Notes under the pieces: generated by a model
The model's input: the letters and a program-made list of their open reading frames with translations, nothing else
The model's database searches: none
Told to the model about the DNA's origin: nothing
NCBI RefSeq assembly: GCF_026626745.1
Contig: NZ_JAPNJW010000002.1
Location: 5,232,151 to 5,296,150 of the forward strand
Direction of reading: 5' to 3'
DNA length: 64,000 nucleotides
Source: Nannocystis sp. RBIL2
GTDB lineage: Bacteria > Myxococcota_A > Polyangia > Nannocystales > Nannocystaceae
Program-made: the position numbers and the translations under genes
Part shown: positions 54,404 through 62,122 of the stretch, one piece after another
Numbering within the stretch: position 1 is the stretch's first letter
How the letters are laid out: each line of letters starts with the position of its first letter

Positions 54404-54778
54404 TCAGTGCGTGTCTCGCAGCCTCTGCAAGCTGCCGTCGGCGAGCATGCGCTCGACGTCCGTGAAGCCGCCGATCAGCGTGCCGCGCACGAACACCTGC
54501 GGGAACGTCGAGAAGCCCGACCACAGCTTGATCGCCAGGCGCTCCTTCCACTGGCTCAGATAGCTGCCGTACTCGAGGTACGTGAACGGCACGCCTGCGG
54601 CCTCGAGCGCCCGGCGGGCCTTCTTCACGAACGGGTTCTGGGCCATGCCGACGACCACCACTGGGTCGCGGGCGATCGCCGCAGTGACCGCGTCGACGAC
54701 GTTGCGGTGGAAGCTCTGGATCTGCTCGCGCACGTGCGGCGCGAGCGAGGACTCGGGAAGAAGCGGGCGGGACGACAT
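54404..54778 (-). CDS. Glutaredoxin-fold protein without cysteines
   Basis: 124 residues from ATG 54778; the upstream extension is not credible. Residues about 37-120 follow monothiol-type glutaredoxins: VVVVGMAQNPFVKKARRALEAAGVPFTYLEYG, then the cis-Pro loop FSTFPQVFVRGTLIGGFTDVERML. The CPYC active site is replaced by NPFV (48-51), and the whole protein has no Cys, so it cannot do thiol chemistry or bind an iron-sulfur cluster in the usual way. It may be a structural or glutathione-binding relative. Divergent from the VIT lipoprotein (259-base gap). Confidence 0.75.
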   Translation of the reverse strand: MSSRPLLPESSLAPHVREQIQSFHRNVVDAVTAAIARDPVVVVGMAQNPFVKKARRALEAAGVPFTYLEYGSYLSQWKERLAIKLWSGFSTFPQVFVRGTLIGGFTDVERMLADGSLQRLRDTH

Positions 54779-55037
54779 GGGCGCGAAAGGTGAGCGCCGG
54801 ATCCGCCCGTGGCAAGCATCCGCGCGCGTGCGCCCGCTCGCACACCCGCGTGAGCGATCTGCCCGAAGGGCCCTGTAAGCGGCGGCGGCGGTCCGGCGCG
54901 CGCCGACGAGTCCGCGCGAGAACAGCATTCATCGCCCTCGTGCACGCCGGTCTCGGGCGTGTGCGCGGGAAGACCCGCGGCGCCGACGATCGCGTTGCAG
55001 GCCGGCGAACGATACCCTCGCCATCACCGGAGAGATC

Positions 55038-58000
55038 ATGCGCCGTCACATCCCGCTCGTCGTCTGCCTCGGCCTCGCCGGCCTCGTCGCCTGCACCGGC
55101 CGCCCGGGCCCTTCGGACTCCGCCAACACCTCGCAATCGCCGGCGAAAGACGAGTGCAAGCTCGAGTGGCGCGCCCCCGATCCTCAGCCGAGCGCCGGCG
55201 TCGCCCCCTTCTCGCTCACCACCCAGGACGGCACCGGCCTCAAGCTCCTCAGCGTCAAGAGCCGCGCCGTCGTCGAGGACCCGCTCGCCTTCACCGAGCT
55301 CCACCTCGCCTTCCAGAACCCCAACGATCGCGTGATCGAGGGCCGCTTCGAGATCAACCTCCCGCCGAACTCGGCGATCTCGCGGTTCGCGATGTTGATC
55401 GACGGTCGCTGGCAGGAGGCCGAGGTCGTCGAGCTCCAGGCCGCGCGTCAGGCCTACGAGGACTTCCTCCACCGCCGCCAAGATCCGGCCCTGCTCGAGA
55501 AGAGCGCCGGCAACCGCTTCAGCGCGCGCGTGTTCCCGATCCCCGCGCGCGGCGTCAAGGAGATCATCGTCTCCTACTCCGAGGAGCTGACCTCGAGCAG
55601 CGAGCCGTACCGCGTCTACCTGCGCGGCCTGCCCCAGCTGCAGGACCTCGACGTCGAGGTCGTCGTGCCCAAGGGCGGCGGCGTGCACGAGAAGACCCGG
55701 ATCCACGAGACCAACTTCATGCCGCAGCAGGACCTCGAGCTCGCCACCAGCCGGCGCGCCCCCGAGGTCGGCCTCCGCTACGACCGCCTCGCGGTCGCCC
55801 GCATCACCCCCGACGTCAAGCTGCCCCAGGTCCCCGTCACCGGCGTCACCCTGCTGTTCGACACCAGCGCCTCGCGGGCCCTCGACTTCAAGGGTCAGGT
55901 CGCGCGCCTCGGCCAGCTCGTCGCCGAGCTGCGCGGCGCCGCCGGCGTCGACTTCCCGCTCACCGTCGCCTGCTTCGACCAGGGCGTCGAGCAGGTCTTC
56001 TCCGGCACCGCCAGCAGCTTCAGCGCCGACGCCCAGAACGCGATCTTGAAGCGCGGGGCCCTCGGCGCCTCCGACCTCGCCGGCGCGCTGCGCTGGGCCG
56101 CCAACCAGTCGAAGGTCCACGACCGCGTCATCCTCGTCGGCGACGGCGTCGCCACCGCCGGCGCCCTCGAGCGCGACGGCCTGCGCACCGCAGTGCAGGA
56201 GCTCGGCCGCGCCGGCGTGCATCGCCTCGACGCCGTCGTCGACGGCGGCCTGCGCGACGAGGCCGCGCTGCGCCAGCTCACCACCGCCGGCCTGCAGAAC
56301 GCCGGCATCCTCGTCGACGCCCGCCTGCCCGCCCCTCTGGTCGCCTCGCGGCTCGTGCGGGCCACCCAGGCCGGTGTCAAGGTACATGTCCCTGGGGCCA
56401 CGTGGGTGTGGCCGCAGACGCTCGCCGCGGTGCAGCCCGGCGATCAGTTCCTCGTGTTCGCCGACCTCCCCGTCGACAAGCCGATGCGCGTCGAGCTCGG
56501 CGAGCGCGGCGAGGATGTCCGCGACGTCAAGCTCGGCACCGGCGAGCGCCCGCTGCTCGAGCGCGCGTGGATCCGGGCCAGCATCGACCGCCTCACCGCC
56601 ATGATGGGCCACGAGGCCGCCGGCGACGCCAAGGCCAAGGCCGACCTCAAGCAGCAGATCATCGGCCTCTCGACCCGCTACCGCGTGCTGTCCGACTACA
56701 CCGCGCTGCTCGTGCTCGAGACCGACTGGGACTACCAGCGCTTCGGCATCGATCGCACCGCGCTGGCGGAGATCCTCACCGTCGGCCCGGACGGCGTCGC
56801 CGTCGTCGACCGCACGCGCTTGCCCGACAAGCCCGTCGTCGCCCAGCCGATCGCAGCCGAGGAGCCCGTCGCGCGCAACCGCGGCGACGGCGAGGCCCAG
56901 GAAGACGGCCCGCTCGGGTGGTTCTTCGGCGGCGAGAAGAGCAAGGCCAAGAAAGAATCCGCGGCCACCGCCACCGCCGCCAACTTCGAGTCGACCGCCG
57001 ATACCAAGCGCGACGCGATGCCGCTGCCCAAGCCGGCCGACGCTCTGGCCGACGGCGATCGCGGCGGCAACTTGGAGCTCGAGGAGGAGCGGGCGATCGG
57101 CGGCAGCGCCGCGCCCGGCGGAGCGCCCGAGGCTGACGCTCGCGATCCCTTCGCTGCGGCTCCGCGTGACGAAGCGGCGAACGACGGTCCCTCACACGCG
57201 GCTCCGCCGCCGCCCCCCGAGCCGATGCCCATGGCCGAGCCCGCCGCGCCCGCCCGCGTCGTCGCCAGCGAGGCCTCGCCCGACCCGGTCATGCGCGAGG
57301 TCGCAGAGGACGCCCGCCGCCCGGCATCGACCCGCGCCGCCTCCCGGCGACCCCCGCACCCCGACCACTTCCACGAGGCTCCGCCCTGGAACCCGACGCC
57401 GCAGCCCACCTTCGAGCAGCCCAAGCCGGCCGACGCCTGGGAGGGACGTTTCGCCGACGTCATGGTCGAGGTTCGCGCCGGCCGCGCCGCCGACGGACTG
57501 GCCAAGGCCTGGGCCTGGCGCGACAGCAATCCTGGCGACGAGCTCGCGCTGCTCGGCCTCGGCGAGGCGGCGGAGGCGGTCGGCGACCGCGCCCTCGCGG
57601 CCCGCGCCTACGGCTCGCTGATCGACCTGTTCCCCGGGCGGACGGACATCCGACGCATGGCCGGCGAGCGGCTCGAGGCGCTCGGCGACGTCGGTCTGCA
57701 ACTTGCGATCGACACCTATGCGCAGGCCGTGTCACAGCGGCCCGACCATCCTGCCAGTCACCGGCTCTACGCCTTTGCGCTGCTCAAGGCCGGCCGGCAC
57801 GCCGAGGCCTTCGCGGCCGCGCTCGCCGGCGCCCGTCGCAGCTACCCCAGCGGCCGCTTCGCGGGCGTGCAGCAGATCCTCGAGGAGGACCTCGCCCTGA
57901 TCGCGGCCGCCTGGCTCGCCGCCCGCCCGGGTGACGCCGCCGCGCAGTCGGCGATCGCCGCTGCCGGGGTCACCCCCGACCGCAGCCCCTCGCTCCGCTT

Positions 58001-58460
58001 CGTTCTCAATTGGGAGACCGACGCCAACGACGTCGACTTCCACATCTACGACGGCAAGGGCGGCCACGCCTTCTTCAGCCAGAAGCAGCTGCCCACGGGT
58101 GGCCGCCTGTACGCCGACGTGACCACGGGTTACGGCCCTGAATGCTTCACGATCCCCGGCAACGCCGCGGCCTTCCCGTACGTGCTCCAGGCGCATTATT
58201 ACAGCCGCGGGCCGATGGGCTACGGCATGGGCAAGCTGCAGGCCGTGCAGCACGACGGCAAGGGCGGCCTCGCCTTCATGGAACACCCGTTCGTCATCAT
58301 GAAGGACCGCGCGTACGTCGATCTGGGCCGCGTCGACCGGCCGCTGTCGGAGCTGCAAGTCGTCGTTCCGCGCCTGCCCTCGGGCCCCGACCCCAAGGGC
58401 CAGCCTTACGCACCGTACACGCCGCCGCCGCCTGCTCCGCCGCCGCCTTCGCGCTATTAA
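55038..58460 (+). CDS. VIT-VWA lipoprotein with TPR-like and DUF2135-like domains
   Basis: 1140 residues. Lipobox LVAC (Cys19); GGAGAG lies 4 bases before ATG 55038. A VIT domain spans about 60-190 (FTELHLAFQNPNDRVIEGRFEINLPPNSAISRF, AARQAYEDF). A VWA domain follows with MIDAS DTSAS at 275-279. A long Ala/Pro/Glu-rich spacer (about 600-800) leads to helical TPR-like repeats (about 815-940) and a C-terminal DUF2135-like module (about 983-1060: FVLNWETDANDVDFHIYD, GGRLYADVTTGYGPECFTI). VIT-VWA proteins resemble inter-alpha-trypsin-inhibitor heavy chains and bind other proteins via metal. It ends in a Pro-rich tail. Likely surface adhesion or assembly role. Confidence 0.82.
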   Translation: MRRHIPLVVCLGLAGLVACTGRPGPSDSANTSQSPAKDECKLEWRAPDPQPSAGVAPFSLTTQDGTGLKLLSVKSRAVVEDPLAFTELHLAFQNPNDRVIEGRFEINLPPNSAISRFAMLIDGRWQEAEVVELQAARQAYEDFLHRRQDPALLEKSAGNRFSARVFPIPARGVKEIIVSYSEELTSSSEPYRVYLRGLPQLQDLDVEVVVPKGGGVHEKTRIHETNFMPQQDLELATSRRAPEVGLRYDRLAVARITPDVKLPQVPVTGVTLLFDTSASRALDFKGQVARLGQLVAELRGAAGVDFPLTVACFDQGVEQVFSGTASSFSADAQNAILKRGALGASDLAGALRWAANQSKVHDRVILVGDGVATAGALERDGLRTAVQELGRAGVHRLDAVVDGGLRDEAALRQLTTAGLQNAGILVDARLPAPLVASRLVRATQAGVKVHVPGATWVWPQTLAAVQPGDQFLVFADLPVDKPMRVELGERGEDVRDVKLGTGERPLLERAWIRASIDRLTAMMGHEAAGDAKAKADLKQQIIGLSTRYRVLSDYTALLVLETDWDYQRFGIDRTALAEILTVGPDGVAVVDRTRLPDKPVVAQPIAAEEPVARNRGDGEAQEDGPLGWFFGGEKSKAKKESAATATAANFESTADTKRDAMPLPKPADALADGDRGGNLELEEERAIGGSAAPGGAPEADARDPFAAAPRDEAANDGPSHAAPPPPPEPMPMAEPAAPARVVASEASPDPVMREVAEDARRPASTRAASRRPPHPDHFHEAPPWNPTPQPTFEQPKPADAWEGRFADVMVEVRAGRAADGLAKAWAWRDSNPGDELALLGLGEAAEAVGDRALAARAYGSLIDLFPGRTDIRRMAGERLEALGDVGLQLAIDTYAQAVSQRPDHPASHRLYAFALLKAGRHAEAFAAALAGARRSYPSGRFAGVQQILEEDLALIAAAWLAARPGDAAAQSAIAAAGVTPDRSPSLRFVLNWETDANDVDFHIYDGKGGHAFFSQKQLPTGGRLYADVTTGYGPECFTIPGNAAAFPYVLQAHYYSRGPMGYGMGKLQAVQHDGKGGLAFMEHPFVIMKDRAYVDLGRVDRPLSELQVVVPRLPSGPDPKGQPYAPYTPPPPAPPPPSRY

Positions 58461-58667
58461 AAAACTCGCGCGCGTGACGGCCTCGCGCCCGACGTGCGCG
58501 TGCGATTTTGCTCCGTGACGACGCCGTGCCCGTTCTCGGGTACGGTTTCGTAATTCCGACGATCCAGACGGATCCACCGCGTCGCTACCACTGCTGCCCA
58601 TGGGCCTTTTGTCCCGGGCCGCTACGAACCACCTGGTTTCTTCATCACTCGTCCAATCGAGGCTCGC

Positions 58668-61016
58668 ATGTCCCGCTCTCGTGCTTTCTTGTTGAAGCTC
58701 GTCGCTCCCCTCTGTCTGTCCGCCGTCGGTCTCGTGGCCTGCGGCGACAACAGCAACAGCTCCAATTCCAACAGCGCGTCGAACTCCGGCACCGGCACCG
58801 ACGTGACGTCTGGAAGCATGACCGAGCCGACCGTCGGCAGCGCGAGCATGTCGGCCAGCGAGGCGACCGACGGCACCGCGGGCATCTCCGAATCGAACTC
58901 GGGCGTGCCGACCACCAGCGGCATGGGCATCTCCGACTCGAACTCGAGCGACACGATGCCTGACGACACGACCACGGGCATCGGCGGCGGCGGCTGCGGC
59001 GACGGCATCCTCGACCCGGGCGAGGAATGTGACAGCGGCCCGAACAACGGCAGCGGCAACGAGTGCAAGCTCGGCTGCATGCTCAACTTCTGCGGCGACA
59101 CGTACATCGGCCCGGGGGAGGAGTGCGACAACGGGGCCGAGAACGGCGACATGAACTCGTGCAAGCCCGACTGCACGAAGGCGTTCTGCGGCGACGGCAA
59201 GGTCGGCCCCGGCGAGGGCTGCGACGACGGCAACCAGAACGACGCCGACACCTGCACCAACGTCTGCGCCCTGGCCAGCTGCGGCGACGGCATCATCTCC
59301 GCCCAGGAGCAGTGCGACGACGGCAACCAGAGCAACGACGACGAGTGCACCAACAATTGCACCGCGGCCAAGTGCGGCGACAACTTCGTCCAGAACAGCA
59401 ACGGCGAGCAGTGCGACCAGGGCGCCAACAACTCGAACACCGGCGACTGCACGCTCACCTGCCAGCCCGCGGTGTGCGGCGACGGCCACCTCCACAACAC
59501 CGGCAGCGGCGACGAGGAGTGTGACCTCGGCGCGGGCAACGGCCCGGGCCAGCAGTGCAACGCCCAGTGCAAGCAGAACACCTGCGGCGACGGCGACAAG
59601 AGCCCGACCGAGCAGTGCGACGACGGCAACAACCAGGGCGGCGACGGCTGCACCTCGCTGTGCAAGCTCGAGGAGTGCGGCAATGACGTCGTGGACCCGG
59701 GCGAGCAGTGCGACGACGGCAAGAACGGCAACCAGGACGACGGCTGCACCGACGCCTGCGCCCTGCCGAAGTGCGGCGACGCGATCGTCCAGCCGAGCCT
59801 CGACGAGCAGTGCGACCTCGGCCCCGGCAACAACAACGCCGGGGCGTGCACCCTCGTCTGCACCGCCGCCAAGTGCGGCGACGGCCTGATCTGGCAGAAC
59901 CACGAGGAGTGCGACGACGGCGTCAACAACTCCAACAGCGGCACCTGCAAGGCCGACTGCACCAAGCAGTTCTGCGGCGACGGCCACGTCGGCCCCGGCG
60001 AGGCCTGCGACGACGGCAACCAGAACAACAACGACTCCTGCACCAACGTGTGCAAGATGGCCAAGTGCGGCGACGGCTTCATCCAGCCGGGCGAGCAGTG
60101 CGACAACGGCGGCCTCAACAGCAACACCGGCACCTGCACCACCGCCTGCCTGACCCCGAAGTGCGGCGACGGCTTCATCCAGCCGAGCAACAACGAGACC
60201 TGCGACGACGGCCTCAACAACGGCGACAGCAAGGCGTGCCTGTCGACCTGCGTGCCGGCCAAGTGCGGCGACGGCAAGACGTGGGTCGGCCAGGAGGAGT
60301 GCGACGACGGCAACAACGTCAACTCCGACCTCTGCACCAACACGTGCAAGGCGGCCAAGTGCGGCGACGGCATCACCCAGCCGCAGGCCGGCGAGACCTG
60401 TGACGACGGCAACGTCGACAACACCGACCTCTGCACCGTCTTCTGCGTCCCCGCCAAGTGCGGCGACGGCTACAAGCAGCCGCAGAACCAGGAGCAGTGC
60501 GACGACGGCAACAACGTCAACGACGACGCCTGCAGCAACGCCTGCAAGACCCCGACCTGCGGCGACAGCATCGTCCAGCCGGGCGCGCCCTACAACGAGC
60601 AGTGCGACAACGGGGCCAACAACGCCAACGACAAGGCGTGCAACGCCACCTGCAAGAAGACCACCTGCGGCGACGGCGTCAAGCAGACCCCCAACGGCAA
60701 CAACCAAAACGAGGTGTGCGACGACGGCAACCAGTCGAACGCCGACGCCTGCACCACCACCTGCGCCAAGACCACCTGCGGCGACGGCATCGTCCAGGCC
60801 CCCAACGGCAACGGCCAGGCCGAGGAGTGCGACGACGCCGACCAGTCCAACGCCGACGAGTGCAGCACCGCCTGCAAGCGGACCTTCTGCGGCGATGGCA
60901 TCATCCAGAACGACCCCAAGAACGGCGGCGGCGTGACCGAGATGTGCGACCAGGGCGCCCAGAACGGCACCCAGGGCTCGTTCTGCAGCAGCACCTGCCA
61001 GATCAAGCCGGCCTGA
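58668..61016 (+). CDS. Lipoprotein with about 20 Cys-rich DUF4215-type repeats
   Basis: 782 residues. Lipobox LVAC (Cys25), Ser/Asn/Thr-rich linker to about 105, then about 20 head-to-tail units of about 34 residues: CGDGxxxxGExCDDGNxxNxDxCxxxCxxxx. This is the Cys-rich repeat typical of myxobacterial outer-surface proteins (DUF4215); each unit has four Cys and acidic residues that could bind calcium. The number of units is high. Repeat units differ by few bases, so recombination could change the count. The protein ends right after the last repeat with no sorting signal. Surface-displayed structural protein is likely. Confidence 0.88.
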   Translation: MSRSRAFLLKLVAPLCLSAVGLVACGDNSNSSNSNSASNSGTGTDVTSGSMTEPTVGSASMSASEATDGTAGISESNSGVPTTSGMGISDSNSSDTMPDDTTTGIGGGGCGDGILDPGEECDSGPNNGSGNECKLGCMLNFCGDTYIGPGEECDNGAENGDMNSCKPDCTKAFCGDGKVGPGEGCDDGNQNDADTCTNVCALASCGDGIISAQEQCDDGNQSNDDECTNNCTAAKCGDNFVQNSNGEQCDQGANNSNTGDCTLTCQPAVCGDGHLHNTGSGDEECDLGAGNGPGQQCNAQCKQNTCGDGDKSPTEQCDDGNNQGGDGCTSLCKLEECGNDVVDPGEQCDDGKNGNQDDGCTDACALPKCGDAIVQPSLDEQCDLGPGNNNAGACTLVCTAAKCGDGLIWQNHEECDDGVNNSNSGTCKADCTKQFCGDGHVGPGEACDDGNQNNNDSCTNVCKMAKCGDGFIQPGEQCDNGGLNSNTGTCTTACLTPKCGDGFIQPSNNETCDDGLNNGDSKACLSTCVPAKCGDGKTWVGQEECDDGNNVNSDLCTNTCKAAKCGDGITQPQAGETCDDGNVDNTDLCTVFCVPAKCGDGYKQPQNQEQCDDGNNVNDDACSNACKTPTCGDSIVQPGAPYNEQCDNGANNANDKACNATCKKTTCGDGVKQTPNGNNQNEVCDDGNQSNADACTTTCAKTTCGDGIVQAPNGNGQAEECDDADQSNADECSTACKRTFCGDGIIQNDPKNGGGVTEMCDQGAQNGTQGSFCSSTCQIKPA

Positions 61017-61491
61017 ACCCAGCGCCCCTGACCGGGCCCCCGCGCGCCGCGACCGGCATGTCCGCACGGACATCCGCTCGCGGCGCGCCGCGTTCATGCA
61101 CATGTCCCGAAGGTGATGTCGCGCCAGGGACGCCGACGTGAGGCGAGCTCGTCGGGCCAGCGCGCACCGATCCTCGATGAGCTCCCCGCGCAGGTCGCCG
61201 CGCGCCCTCAGCGACCGCCCACGCCGGCGAGCGTGGCGAGCATGAAGGCGAGAACTCCGACAGAGGCGCCCCGCGGAGACACTCCCCCGAGAACCCCGAC
61301 GAATCGAAGGTCGGTCGGCCGACATTGTTGGCATATGTCTTTAAGGACATCTCGTTCGATCACGAGGGCGCGCTCGTCCGCCCCCTGTCGCCGCGAGGGC
61401 GCGCGCACCGAAGCGACGCCATGAGCCGCTGCGACGGAGGCGGCCCGCAGGCCGGCCTTGACGTGGCTCGCGCCGCTGATATCGTGCCGCC
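61017..61491. other. Gap of about 475 bases with three palindromic elements
   Basis: Perfect ATGTCC/GGACAT arms at 61058-61073 (loop GCAC), a partial element at 61101 (CATGTCCCGAAGG), and ATGTC/GACAT arms at 61335-61350. Short frames on both strands lack convincing starts or composition. It probably contains the promoter of the LysM gene near its end. Confidence 0.5.
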
Positions 61492-62121
61492 ATGTCTCGA
61501 CGGCATCGCGTGCGCCCGGGCGATTGCGTGGCGTCGCTCGCCGAGGAGCACGGGCTCGCGCCCGAGACGCTGTGGGACCACCCCGACAACCGCGAGCTGC
61601 GGCAGCGTCGCGACGACGGCCAGGTGCTCGCGCCGGGCGACGTGCTGACGATCCCCGCGCCGCGAGCCAAGGCGGTCGAATGCGTGACCGACCGGCAACA
61701 CCGGTTCAAGCGCCGCGGCGTGCCGATCGCCCTGCGCCTGCGCCTGCTGGACGACGGCGAGCCGCGAGCACACACGCGCTACCGCCTCGGCCTCGGCGCG
61801 AGGGAGTTCGCCGGCGAGACCGACGCGAACGGCGACCTACACGTCTGGCTGCCGCGGGGCGCCGCCGAGGGGACGCTCACGATCGAGTCCGATGACGCCG
61901 TCGAGGTCTACGCGCTGCAGCTCGGCGAACTCCAGCCTGCCTCGGAGCTCGAGGGCGTGCGGCAGCGGCTCGAGAACCTCGAGTACCTCTGGCCGACGGA
62001 GTCGGAGCCGGAGCAGCTCCACCGCGCCTTGAAGAGCTTCCAGCTCGACCATGGGCTCGCGCCGACGGGCGAGGCCGATCCGCCGACCCGCGCGCGCCTC
62101 GTCGCGGCCCACGGGAGCTGA
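61492..62121 (+). CDS. LysM plus peptidoglycan-binding-domain protein
   Basis: 209 residues. The N-terminal 55 residues are a LysM-like module (RHRVRPGDCVASLAEEHGLAPETLWDHPDNRELRQRRDDGQVLAPGDVLTIP) of the form common in proteins encoded with phage-tail-like injection systems. A middle beta domain (RGVPIALRLRLLDDGEPRAHTRYRL...FAGETDANGDLHVWLP) is followed by a PG_binding_1-like helical domain (RLENLEYL...LHRALKSFQLDHGLAPTGEADPPTRARLVAAHG). There is no signal peptide, which fits a cargo or structural part of such an apparatus rather than a Sec-exported enzyme. The next gene starts 1 base after its stop. Confidence 0.75.
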   Translation: MSRRHRVRPGDCVASLAEEHGLAPETLWDHPDNRELRQRRDDGQVLAPGDVLTIPAPRAKAVECVTDRQHRFKRRGVPIALRLRLLDDGEPRAHTRYRLGLGAREFAGETDANGDLHVWLPRGAAEGTLTIESDDAVEVYALQLGELQPASELEGVRQRLENLEYLWPTESEPEQLHRALKSFQLDHGLAPTGEADPPTRARLVAAHGS

Positions 62122-62122
62122 C

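Noticed and set aside
57732..61334. Minus-strand open frame of about 1200 codons opposite the Cys-rich repeat lipoprotein
   Set aside because: Its Val/Ala-rich repetitive residues mirror the DUF4215-type repeats; the plus-strand frame has a lipobox and regular Cys spacing.
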